DNA of 64,000 nucleotides, taken from the NCBI GenBank assembly GCA_035450685.1, contig DAOTNF010000001.1:124001-188000 (forward strand). The letters are read 5' to 3'. A program made the position numbers and the translations under genes. Numbering within the stretch: position 1 is the first letter of the stretch; the number at the start of each line of letters is the position of its first letter. Origin of the DNA: Syntrophosphaera sp035450685 (GTDB taxonomy: Bacteria > Cloacimonadota > Cloacimonadia > Cloacimonadales > Cloacimonadaceae). Of this stretch, positions 26,702-34,806 are shown piece after piece. The notes beneath the pieces were generated by a model. That model had not been told where the DNA came from. It worked only from the letters and a program-made list of their open reading frames with translations, and did no database searches.

Positions 26702-29062
26702 ATGAGAAAATACCGTCTGCTGCTCTGTTGTGTCCTGCTGCTTGGTTTTTCCTGCGGCTTGAACAACACGATGTACAACGCCAGGAAATACTTCAATGAC
26801 GCCAAGTCCAGGCCGTTGACTGCCAATGGACGCCCCTCTTCTCAGGCTGTGGATGAATATACCAAGGCCATAAAAAAATGTGGCATCATCCTCAGCAGCA
26901 AAAAGAGGAGTTCCAAGACCGACGACGCCCTCTATCTGATGGCACAAGCCCTCTATCTGAAGGGCAATAGCGCGTTTCAGGCCAAAGACCAGTTTGAGGC
27001 GCTGATCGCGGGTTTCCCGGACAGCCCTTTCTATGGAGAGTCGCACATCTGGCTGGCCAGGGTGTTGAGGGAGATCAATCAGCCTGAACAAGCGGAGGAT
27101 CTGCTGGAGGATTTCATCCGTGATCCGCTGCAGAAGAAGCTGCATCCCAAGGCTCTGCTGACCCTGGCGGATTTTGAGATCAAGGACAAGGATTATCACA
27201 GAGCGCAGTATTGGCTGGAAAAGATCATCACCGACTATCCCAAGAGCAGGGAATACCGCGAGGCGCACTTCCTCTTTGGCAAAAACTACTATGACCAGCA
27301 GGACTATCCTGCTTCCCTGCAAGAGTTTGAAAAGATCATAGATTCGCGGAACATTAGCAAGGAAATGAAGCTGGACGCCAGATATTACGCTGCCCTGAAC
27401 CTGTATGAACTGAAGCGGTATGACGAGGGCTTGAAGCTGGTGCGCAAACTGCTCAAAGACGAATACCGTCCGGAAAGCATTTCCCAGGCGAGCGTTCTGC
27501 GCGTCAGGCTGCTTTTCGCCACAGGCCAGAATGAGGAGGCCCTGAAGCTGGCGGAGAACGTCAGCAAAGACTATCCCCGCACAGCAAGTTCCGCTGCTAA
27601 CCAGTACTTTCTGGGAGAATACTATTTTTACCGGCTGGGCGACCTGGAAAAAGCCGGAGTGGCTTACGGGAAGGTTCGCTCCGAGCTGGTAGGCTCTCCC
27701 TATTCAGAGATTTCCCAGCGCAAGAATACGGCTGTCAACCAACTCAAGCAAGGCAGCGGGGTGAATCCCCGGGCTGGATTGCAGGAGTATCTGGACTATC
27801 ATTTGGCGGCTGCCGAGAACTATCTTAGCCCCTTCGATCTGCCTGATTCCGCTCTGATGCTGTATCAACGGCTTATCGATTCACAAGCGGGTATCCAGGC
27901 TGAACACGACTCGCTCTTCCTGCTGTTGCCGGGCTTGGAAGCTGAACTGGATTCGCTGTCGCTGGTGCTTTCCGAACTTGCCCTGCAAGACAGTCTGGAT
28001 GCGGTGAAAGCGGGTGAACAGCCAAAGCCGGAAACCACTCTGGCGGCAGACAGCCTGACTGTCGCGGACAGTCTTTTCACGCAGCTTGATGCAGAGCAAG
28101 CAGCCGATTCCACCGCGGTGGCAAGCGAGCCAGACAAGCAGGAACCGGAAATCCTGAAGCCGGATATTCAGCCTGCCGATTCTTTGGCCGCTGGTCTGGA
28201 GGGGAGCCAGGAGCCCAAACCCGAGTCTGCTGCTGATCGCAGGAGAAAGCTGGAAGCCGAAAAAGCTGCCCTTCAAACCCGGATAAACCAAGGCGGAACC
28301 AGATTGGAACAACTTGCGGAGATGCTGAGGCGTTACTCTGCGGAGATAATTCCCCTGGCGATGTTTTCCAAGGCCAGTATCCACAACCGGCGGGGTGGCC
28401 AGCAGGAAAGGGTGCAGGAGATATATGCAGGCATGGAGGAGCAGTATCCGCGCAGCAAGTACACCAACGCCCTCGCTTCCATGCTGCGGGGCGAGCCTGC
28501 CCGCCTGATCGATCCCGAGGAAGACGCTGAAGAGAAAGCGCTGGATCACGCCCTGGGACTGTCCGAAGCGGCGCCGGATTCCATGGTGGCAATACTTGGC
28601 GGGCTAACAGAATCGCAGTATCACAGCGTCAAGCTGAGAGCGAATTTCCGCTTGGGCTGGCATTATACATTTGCAGCGGGGGACACAGCCCGGGCCAGAC
28701 CATATTTGGAAGAAGTGCTCAAGTTGGAACAGAGCGGCGACTATGCCAGCCTGACGCGCAGATTCTTTAATGGCAAAGACTTTTCCCTGAACCAGGACTT
28801 GTTGGAGAGATGGCAGGCTGCCGCGAAGTCGTCTGCTGTTGCAGACACACTTGCCGCGGTTGACGATTCACTGAAGGCGCAGGAAGAAGAAAAAGGTTTG
28901 GCAGACCAGAACCCGGAATTGATTCAGGATCAATCCGCGCAGGAAGAGGACAAGGCTCCTGCCGTTGATGACGATATCCACACAGAAACGCCTGAAGAAC
29001 CAATCTCTGCGCCTGAGCCTGTGGAAGCTCCCTCCGACAAACAAACCGAGCCTCAAGAATAA
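26702..29062 (+). CDS. Large TPR-repeat lipoprotein
   Basis: 786 residues from ATG 26702. Signal peptide MRKYRLLLCCVLLLGFSC with a lipobox-like FSC end. Residues about 50-390 are tetratricopeptide/BamD-like helical repeats (DALYLMAQALYLKGNSAFQ, HPKALLTLADFEIKDKDYH and others). Residues about 400-540 and 700-786 are long Ala/Asp/Glu/Pro low-complexity segments rich in DSL repeats. It should be a periplasm-facing lipoprotein scaffold. Gene order (next a membrane protein and truA) gives no pathway. Family function unknown. Confidence 0.7.
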   Translation: MRKYRLLLCCVLLLGFSCGLNNTMYNARKYFNDAKSRPLTANGRPSSQAVDEYTKAIKKCGIILSSKKRSSKTDDALYLMAQALYLKGNSAFQAKDQFEALIAGFPDSPFYGESHIWLARVLREINQPEQAEDLLEDFIRDPLQKKLHPKALLTLADFEIKDKDYHRAQYWLEKIITDYPKSREYREAHFLFGKNYYDQQDYPASLQEFEKIIDSRNISKEMKLDARYYAALNLYELKRYDEGLKLVRKLLKDEYRPESISQASVLRVRLLFATGQNEEALKLAENVSKDYPRTASSAANQYFLGEYYFYRLGDLEKAGVAYGKVRSELVGSPYSEISQRKNTAVNQLKQGSGVNPRAGLQEYLDYHLAAAENYLSPFDLPDSALMLYQRLIDSQAGIQAEHDSLFLLLPGLEAELDSLSLVLSELALQDSLDAVKAGEQPKPETTLAADSLTVADSLFTQLDAEQAADSTAVASEPDKQEPEILKPDIQPADSLAAGLEGSQEPKPESAADRRRKLEAEKAALQTRINQGGTRLEQLAEMLRRYSAEIIPLAMFSKASIHNRRGGQQERVQEIYAGMEEQYPRSKYTNALASMLRGEPARLIDPEEDAEEKALDHALGLSEAAPDSMVAILGGLTESQYHSVKLRANFRLGWHYTFAAGDTARARPYLEEVLKLEQSGDYASLTRRFFNGKDFSLNQDLLERWQAAAKSSAVADTLAAVDDSLKAQEEEKGLADQNPELIQDQSAQEEDKAPAVDDDIHTETPEEPISAPEPVEAPSDKQTEPQE

Positions 29063-29704
29063 ATGAACGAAACCAGATCACTGTTGAGTGAGCAGAACTT
29101 CTGGTTGCGGATTGTAATCCTGATCCTTTCTCTGATGGGGGCATTGGAGGCATCCCTCAAGCAGATTTTGGGACTTACTGTCCTGTTTCTCCTGTTTCTG
29201 CTGCTGGATCTTGAATGTTATGCCAAAATCTTGAAAGCCCTGCGCATCAGCCTGCCTTTCCTGGCTGGTTATTGGGTCTTTGCCACTCTCTTTGGCACAG
29301 GTTTTTTGGAGATGCTGCTGTTCACGGCAAAGATAGTGTTCTTCATCGTGGTCACCGTGTATGTTTTTGGAAATCTATCGCTGCGCCGAGTCCTGCACGA
29401 TACCCGCTGTTTGCGTAAAACTGGCTGGGGCAGCCGCTTGGTGCACTTCAGCCTTGCCACAGCCTTGTTTCTGAGGGCTTACCTGCATCGGTTTGCCGCC
29501 TCGGGGATCCGTTCCGCCGACAATATCGGCAATGTGTTCGACAGGTTGGTCGCGGTCGGAAAAGAGGTTGCGGGCAATTCGGATGTGATCGAGGCTCAGA
29601 TCAGGAAAATCCATAGCGGCAGTGGGGATATCGCCCAGGTCTCCGGATCCAATCTGATCGCCTTGTGCCTGCTTTGCTGCATGATCCTGATCCTGTCTTT
29701 GTGA
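29063..29704 (+). CDS. Multi-pass membrane protein, EcfT-like in outline
   Basis: 213 residues, starting one base after the preceding stop. About five hydrophobic helices (LRIVILILSLMGALEA, LGLTVLFLLFLLLDL, LPFLAGYWVFATLFG, LLFTAKIVFFIVVTVYVF and a C-terminal ALCLLCCMILILSL) surround a basic cytoplasmic loop (SLRRVLHDTRCLRKTGWG). The layout resembles energy-coupling-factor T proteins, but the diagnostic Ala-Arg-Gly signature is not clear, and no A-component ATPase is nearby. Treated as unassigned; likely cotranscribed with the lipoprotein. Confidence 0.5.
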   Translation: MNETRSLLSEQNFWLRIVILILSLMGALEASLKQILGLTVLFLLFLLLDLECYAKILKALRISLPFLAGYWVFATLFGTGFLEMLLFTAKIVFFIVVTVYVFGNLSLRRVLHDTRCLRKTGWGSRLVHFSLATALFLRAYLHRFAASGIRSADNIGNVFDRLVAVGKEVAGNSDVIEAQIRKIHSGSGDIAQVSGSNLIALCLLCCMILILSL

Positions 29705-29711
29705 GAAATTA

Positions 29712-30479
29712 ATGGCCAGATATCTGCTGCGGGTGATGTATGACGGCCTGGCCTTCCGGGGATGGCAGGTGCAATGTGCGGGTAGAAGCATCCAGGGAGA
29801 CCTGATTGCGGCTTTCAGGCAGTTGGGGATCAGGCATCCGGGCCTGACCGGTTCCGGCCGCACAGATGCGGGAGTGCATGCCCTGGCGCACTACGCTCAC
29901 TTTGACTATCAAGGCAAAATGACGCCCCTGCAATTGCAACTGGCATTGAATACCAAGCTGCGGGACGATCTTCTGGTTACGGGCGTCTGGCCTGTGCCGC
30001 AGGATTTCCACGCCCGCTACAGTGCCATGGCGCGCAGCTACATCTATCTGCTGGCCAGGGAGAAAACACCCCTGAACAGGCTTTTTACCGGCTTCATGCC
30101 GCGCAGCAAATTCAGCCTGGAATCTTTGCAAACACTCGCGGAACACTTGTTGGGGAGTCACGATTTCAGCTCGCTGAGCAGGGACAATCCATTGGTACCA
30201 AACCACATCTGCACGCTCTCCAGACTGGATATTTACGAGTGGAGGGATTTGGTTCGCTTCGACATCACCGCGGACAGGTTTCTGCACAACATGGTCAGAA
30301 GGATTGTGGGCACCCTGGTGAATCTTTCCCATTTTGACCTTGGCCCTCAGGAGTTGCTGAATATCCTGGCAGAAAAGAATCCCAGGCAGCGCCTGGTGGT
30401 GACCGCCCCAGCCCAGGGCTTGTACCTGAGCGGGGTGCGGTATCCCAATTTGCAACTTGACGAAACACCTTTGCCCTGA
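29712..30479 (+). CDS. truA: tRNA pseudouridine(38-40) synthase
   Basis: 255 residues, typical length. Converts uridines at 38-40 of the tRNA anticodon arm into pseudouridine. The catalytic Asp is D52 in GSGRTDAGVHA (47-57); other landmarks are RYLLRVMYDGLAFRGWQ at the start and HNMVRRIVGTL near 194. It precedes hisS by 26 bp, so the two tRNA genes are likely cotranscribed. Confidence 0.95.
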   Translation: MARYLLRVMYDGLAFRGWQVQCAGRSIQGDLIAAFRQLGIRHPGLTGSGRTDAGVHALAHYAHFDYQGKMTPLQLQLALNTKLRDDLLVTGVWPVPQDFHARYSAMARSYIYLLAREKTPLNRLFTGFMPRSKFSLESLQTLAEHLLGSHDFSSLSRDNPLVPNHICTLSRLDIYEWRDLVRFDITADRFLHNMVRRIVGTLVNLSHFDLGPQELLNILAEKNPRQRLVVTAPAQGLYLSGVRYPNLQLDETPLP

Positions 30480-30505
30480 GACATGGCATTGCATGAGGTT
30501 TTGAT

Positions 30506-31771
30506 ATGAACTACAAGATTCCGCGCGGGACTTACGATATCCTGCCTTCCCAGAGCCACGACTGGCACAAGGTCATCTCTGAGTTTCGCCAACTGGCTGC
30601 GGCCTGCGGCTATGAGGAGATCACCACTCCGGTCTTTGAACAGGCCCAGCTCTTTGAAAGAAGCTCCGGAGAGACTTCGGATGTGGTGAAAAAGGAAATG
30701 TACCGCTTTACAGACCAAAAAGGGCGCGAGTTTGCCCTCCGCCCGGAGGGAACCGCCCCGGTGGCGCGCAGCTATCTGGAAAACCGGCTGGACATCGGCG
30801 CAGCCCACTCCAAGCTCTATTACGTTGGCCCGATGTTCCGCTACGACCGCCCCCAGGCGGGACGCTACCGTCAATTTTACCAATATGGCATCGAATTCAT
30901 CGGCAGCGACCATCCCTATTTTGACGCGGAAGTGATCTCCATCCTGTGGAACTACCTGTCTGTCCTGGGTATCAAAAGGATGCGCCTGGAACTGAACAGC
31001 GTGGGATGCCCGGAGTGTTCAAAGGCCTACGATCAGGCTTTGCAGGATTACTTTCGACCTCATCTGAGCGAACTCTGCCCGGATTGCCAGGTTCGCCACA
31101 GCCAAAAACCGCGCCGGCTCTTGGATTGCAAGGTGAAGACCTGCAAGCAGATTGCCCAGGGCGCGCCCTCGCAACTTGATTATCTGGATGAGCCCTGCAA
31201 GGTGCATTTTGCCTCTGTGCAGGACTTCCTGGCCCGGATGAACATTCCCTTTGTGATCAACCCCAGGATCGTGCGGGGTTTGGATTATTACACCAACACC
31301 GCCTTTGAGGTGGTCTATGAAGGATTGGGCGCCCAAAACTCCCTGGCGGGCGGAGGACGCTACAATGGCCTCCTGGAACAGATTGGCGGCAAGAATATCC
31401 CGGCCATCGGCTTCGCTGGAGGATTCGAACGCCTGTTGCTGGCCTTGCGCGAAGAACAGATTGACCTTGGTGCCAGACCTGTTGCGGACGCCTATCTCAT
31501 CACCCTGGGGCCTGCGGCTCAGCAACTGGCATTGCCTCTGCTCAACCAGCTCCGCCTGGGTGGCATCTGGGTGGAATACGATCCCACCAAGAATTCGTTC
31601 AAAGCCCAGTTGAAGGCAGCCAACAACTGCCAGGCGCGTTTCGCGCTGATAATTGGCGAAGACGAGGCTGCGGCAGGCAAAGCATTGCTCAAAGACCTGC
31701 AGAGCGGAGAACAACGCCTGCTGGAGCTGGACGCGAACAGCCAGTTCATCGAGGCCCTCAAGCGCAGCTGA
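30506..31771 (+). CDS. hisS: Histidine--tRNA ligase
   Basis: 421 residues, class II synthetase. Motif 2 region ALRPEGTAPVARSYLENR (about residues 77-92), the histidine-binding RGLDYYTNTAFEV (near 258) and motif 3 in IGFAGGFERLLLAL (about 301-314), followed by the small anticodon-binding domain from about 330. Charges tRNA-His. It ends at a convergent junction with the minus-strand hexomutase. Confidence 0.97.
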   Translation: MNYKIPRGTYDILPSQSHDWHKVISEFRQLAAACGYEEITTPVFEQAQLFERSSGETSDVVKKEMYRFTDQKGREFALRPEGTAPVARSYLENRLDIGAAHSKLYYVGPMFRYDRPQAGRYRQFYQYGIEFIGSDHPYFDAEVISILWNYLSVLGIKRMRLELNSVGCPECSKAYDQALQDYFRPHLSELCPDCQVRHSQKPRRLLDCKVKTCKQIAQGAPSQLDYLDEPCKVHFASVQDFLARMNIPFVINPRIVRGLDYYTNTAFEVVYEGLGAQNSLAGGGRYNGLLEQIGGKNIPAIGFAGGFERLLLALREEQIDLGARPVADAYLITLGPAAQQLALPLLNQLRLGGIWVEYDPTKNSFKAQLKAANNCQARFALIIGEDEAAAGKALLKDLQSGEQRLLELDANSQFIEALKRS

Positions 31772-31813
31772 TATAGAGAAACACATCCTGCCCCTTGCCG
31801 GGCAATTTGCAGG

Positions 31814-31854
31814 CAAAAAAGCGGACCCCGCGGCGTTCCCAGCCACAGGGTCCG
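31814..31854 (-). terminator. Terminator of the minus-strand hexomutase operon
   Basis: On the minus strand a CGGACCC/GGGTCCG stem (31848-31854 with 31822-31828, loop 19) is followed by a TTTTTT run, in the convergent gap between hisS and the hexomutase. Confidence 0.65.
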
Positions 31855-31888
31855 AAACATACCCGGTCCAGCCAGTGGATTCTCGGGT

Positions 31889-33241
31889 TTAGATATACTT
31901 GTCGATCTTGCCTTCGATCAGTTTCCTGATCTCGTTCATGCGGGCTTCTGATTCTGCTTCATAGCGGGTGACCAGCACGGGCGTGGTATTGGAAGCTCTC
32001 ACCAGTCCCCATCCATCGCTGAAGGTGATCCTGGCTCCATCGATGTCGTTCACATCGTAGCCCTCTGCCTTGAATTCGGCGCAGACCTTGGCCACAACGT
32101 CAAACTTCTTTTCATCCGCGCACTTGATGTGCAACTCAGGAGTGTTATACATCCTGGGCTGGTCAGCCAGGTAAGTGCTGACCGGCGCGTCAGTCTGTGA
32201 AACGATCTCGATCATCCTGCATCCTGCGTAGATGGCATCGTCAAAGCCCAGATAGCGGTCTGCCATAAACACGTGTCCGCTCATTTCGCCCGCGAATTCC
32301 ACCCCGATTTCCTTCATCTTCATCTTGATGTTGGCATGGCCGGTCTTATACATCATCGGCACGCCGCCATGTTTGCGGATGTCGTCAAAGAGGTTCTTGG
32401 AGCATTTCACATCGGCGATGACCGTCTTGCCGGGATTCTTTTTCAGATAGTCACGGGCCAGGATGTTCAGGATCTGATCCCCAAACAGCATCTTGCCTTT
32501 CTCGTCCACCACTCCGATGCGGTCGGCGTCTCCATCCAGGCCAATCCCCAGTTCATATTCCGCCGCGACCACGGCGCGGGAGAGGTCTGTCATGTTTTTC
32601 TCCACGGTGGGATCGGGGTGATGGTTGGGGAAGTTTCCATCCGGATCGCAGTACATCTCGATCACTTCGCAACCGAGGCGCAGCAGGATTTCCGGCAGAT
32701 AAGGCCCTCCCATGCCGTTGCCGCCATCCACGATCACTTTCACGGGGCGTTCCAGATGGATGTTTTGGATGATGTATTCGATGTAGGCGTCGTTGATGGT
32801 ATCATCTTTGCTGTAGTGGCCTTCGCCGGTCATGAAATCCTCCGCCTGGATGATCCGCAACACTTTTTGCAGCTCTTCGGCATACACGGAGCCCAGTCCC
32901 AGATTCAGCTTGCAGCCGTTGTATTGGGAAGGGTTGTGGCTCGCGGTTATCATCGCGCCGCCGTCCATTTTCAGTTTCCAGATCGAGAAATAGAGCACCG
33001 GAGTGGCCACGATGCCAATATCGGTCACATCGCAACCTGTTTCCAGCGCGCCTTTTACAAAGGCAGCCTTCAGATCCGGCGTGGTGAGGCGGGCATCTCC
33101 GCCCAGGGCGATGGTGCTCAGCCCTTTGCGGCGCAGATAGCTGCCAAATCCTTTGCCTATAAGGTAGTAGGATTCTTCATTCAGCTCTTCGCCCACGATG
33201 CCGCGGATGTCATACTGTCTAAAAACCTGTGCTTTTATCAT
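31889..33241 (-). CDS. Phosphomannomutase/phosphoglucomutase
   Basis: 450 residues of the alpha-D-phosphohexomutase superfamily. The phosphorylated Ser is S101 in TASHNPSQYNG (99-109); the metal-binding loop GLDGDADRIGVVDE is near 232, the sugar-binding GEMSGHVF near 316. Interconverts hexose 1- and 6-phosphates for glycogen, nucleotide-sugar and envelope polysaccharide synthesis. It lies 2 bp downstream of rdgB on the same strand. Sugar specificity (mannose against glucose) cannot be settled. Confidence 0.9.
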   Translation of the reverse strand: MIKAQVFRQYDIRGIVGEELNEESYYLIGKGFGSYLRRKGLSTIALGGDARLTTPDLKAAFVKGALETGCDVTDIGIVATPVLYFSIWKLKMDGGAMITASHNPSQYNGCKLNLGLGSVYAEELQKVLRIIQAEDFMTGEGHYSKDDTINDAYIEYIIQNIHLERPVKVIVDGGNGMGGPYLPEILLRLGCEVIEMYCDPDGNFPNHHPDPTVEKNMTDLSRAVVAAEYELGIGLDGDADRIGVVDEKGKMLFGDQILNILARDYLKKNPGKTVIADVKCSKNLFDDIRKHGGVPMMYKTGHANIKMKMKEIGVEFAGEMSGHVFMADRYLGFDDAIYAGCRMIEIVSQTDAPVSTYLADQPRMYNTPELHIKCADEKKFDVVAKVCAEFKAEGYDVNDIDGARITFSDGWGLVRASNTTPVLVTRYEAESEARMNEIRKLIEGKIDKYI

Positions 33242-33243
33242 GT

Positions 33244-33852
33244 CTATACCTCTTGTGGTTGTAATTCTAAAATATCTTTGAGCAGGGGAAGCGCCTTTTG
33301 CAACGCCCTGGCGCGGTGGGAGATGGCGTTCTTTTGCCTGTCGTCCAGCTCTGCATAGCTGAGTTCGCCATGCTCCGGGATGAATATCGAGTCGTAGCCA
33401 AAGCCATTTTCCCCACGTTCGCTTGTGGCGATCGAGCCTGGCATAACGCCTTCCAGGCAGGCGATCACGCCGTCCGGGGCAGCCAAAGCGACGCAGGTGC
33501 GAAACTCCGCCCGCCGGTCACTTATGCCCTGCATCAGGCGCAAGACCTTTTCACGATTATCAGCGTAACTGCAGTGATCTCCGGCATAACGTGCGGCGAA
33601 GATGCCTGGTTCGCCGTTCAGCGCCCGGATAAAGAGCCCGGTGTCGTCTGCCAGACAGAGCAATCCTGTGTGGGAAGCGCCTTCCAGGGCTTTTTTCATG
33701 GCATTGCCAGCCAGGCTGTCCTGATCCTCCTCCGTGGGCTTCAGCTCGGGGAAGTCCCTCAGAGAATGGAGTTCCACCCTGAGGTCGCCCAGCAGGTCGC
33801 GAATCTCGCCAATCTTGTCCGGGTTGTGGGATGCGATCAGCAGTGCCGGCAT
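33244..33852 (-). CDS. rdgB: RdgB/HAM1 non-canonical purine NTP pyrophosphatase
   Basis: 202 residues. Hydrolyses dITP, ITP and XTP to the monophosphate, keeping deaminated bases out of nucleic acids. Family marks: ASHNPDKIGEIRDLL at the start, LADDTGLFIRALNGEPG (about 67-83) with the metal ligands, and FGYDSIFIP with SHRARAL at the C-terminus. Overlaps neither neighbour, but is only 2 bp from the hexomutase and one base from the DUF1232 gene upstream, so it is in an operon. Confidence 0.93.
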   Translation of the reverse strand: MPALLIASHNPDKIGEIRDLLGDLRVELHSLRDFPELKPTEEDQDSLAGNAMKKALEGASHTGLLCLADDTGLFIRALNGEPGIFAARYAGDHCSYADNREKVLRLMQGISDRRAEFRTCVALAAPDGVIACLEGVMPGSIATSERGENGFGYDSIFIPEHGELSYAELDDRQKNAISHRARALQKALPLLKDILELQPQEV

Positions 33853-34383
33853 TCAGCTTCTTTTACCAAGCCATTTCTTGATGCGCTGCAAGACGTTTTT
33901 GTCCAAAAACTTCTCCGCGTTGGCGGTGATCTTTTGCATGATCTGCAGGATGTTGCCTTCACCGCTCCAATTGTCTTCCAACACCTTCTGGTCGGTATCG
34001 TTGAGGACCATGTTCAGCCCCATCACCAGCAGCACCATGTCATCCACATGTCCCAGGATGGGGATGAAATCCGGGATGATGTCGATGGGCATCATCATGT
34101 AGGCGATTATGCCGCCCATCATCAGCTTGCGCTTGGTGGGAACGCGTTTGTCCAGGGCCAGGCGGGTGACCAGCACAAAGAAGTCAGGCAGCAAGAAAAG
34201 ATACTCGCTCAGCGCGCTGCCTGTCTTTCCTGTTTTCTCGCTTGCCCAGCGTTTGGCTTTTTGCCTCAGTTTCTCATAATACTGCATTTTTTTGTCATCC
34301 ATATCCAGGATCCGGTCTTTGACTTTCTCCTGCTCAGCTTCAGGGATTTCCCTGCCTTCAAAAATATCGTCTTTCATAAGCAC
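33853..34383 (-). CDS. DUF1232 (YkvA-like) small membrane protein
   Basis: 176 residues. The DUF1232 core lies at about 100-145: VPTKRKLMMGGIIAYMMMPIDIIPDFIPILGHVDD, a short hydrophobic hairpin with the PIDIIPD motif. It is preceded by a basic coiled region and followed by a charged C-terminus. It begins the minus-strand operon with rdgB and the hexomutase, and is 1 bp from rdgB. Function of DUF1232 is not established. Confidence 0.8.
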   Translation of the reverse strand: MLMKDDIFEGREIPEAEQEKVKDRILDMDDKKMQYYEKLRQKAKRWASEKTGKTGSALSEYLFLLPDFFVLVTRLALDKRVPTKRKLMMGGIIAYMMMPIDIIPDFIPILGHVDDMVLLVMGLNMVLNDTDQKVLEDNWSGEGNILQIMQKITANAEKFLDKNVLQRIKKWLGKRS

Positions 34384-34494
34384 CTCTGAAACCCATTAAT
34401 TCAGGGCTGGATTTTTCGGTCAATCTTTTTGTCTGAATCCTGTGCCCCAGCCTCCTCTCCCGTTTGGCTATCATTTTGGGCTGCAAGGTGTTAG

Positions 34495-34645
34495 CCTCTC
34501 ATCCTTAGGTCATCCTTATAAATTATAAGGTTGACCTACGGATGACTAACGCCAGAGGGCGGTATGCAAATGAGGCCCATCCTCCTCCATAATATATAGG
34601 TGCTACGATCACGCCGTGGAAAGGTGAAATGGTGAAAAAAGTTAT
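34495..34645 (+). repeat. Intergenic palindromic repeat, copy 4 (palindrome at 34506-34538)
   Basis: Lies in the 423-bp gap 34384-34806. The core is complete (TAGGTCATCCTTATAA-A-TTATAAGGTTGACCTA), followed by ATGCAAATGAGGCCC, CATAATATATAGGTGCTACG and a GTGGAAAGGTG unit, in the same order as copies 1 and 5. It lacks the upstream leader of copies 1, 3 and 5. Confidence 0.87.
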
Positions 34646-34750
34646 ACAGATGTAATAATGCAAGCGAAATAGTATAACAGCTTTGGCAGCCCGATTCCAA
34701 AAAAGGCTGTGCCTATCGCCTTGATTTGTAGGGGTCTTGCGTTAGTTGGG

Positions 34751-34783
34751 AAAAAAGCAGCCCGATCCTTTCAGACCGGGCTG
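34751..34783 (-). terminator. Terminator of ppdK
   Basis: Minus-strand stem CAGCCCG (34783-34777) with CGGGCTG (34764-34758), then a run of T (plus strand AAAAAA at 34751-34756), 24 bp after the ppdK stop. Confidence 0.85.
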
Positions 34784-34806
34784 TATGTATATCTGATTGC
34801 AGTTGA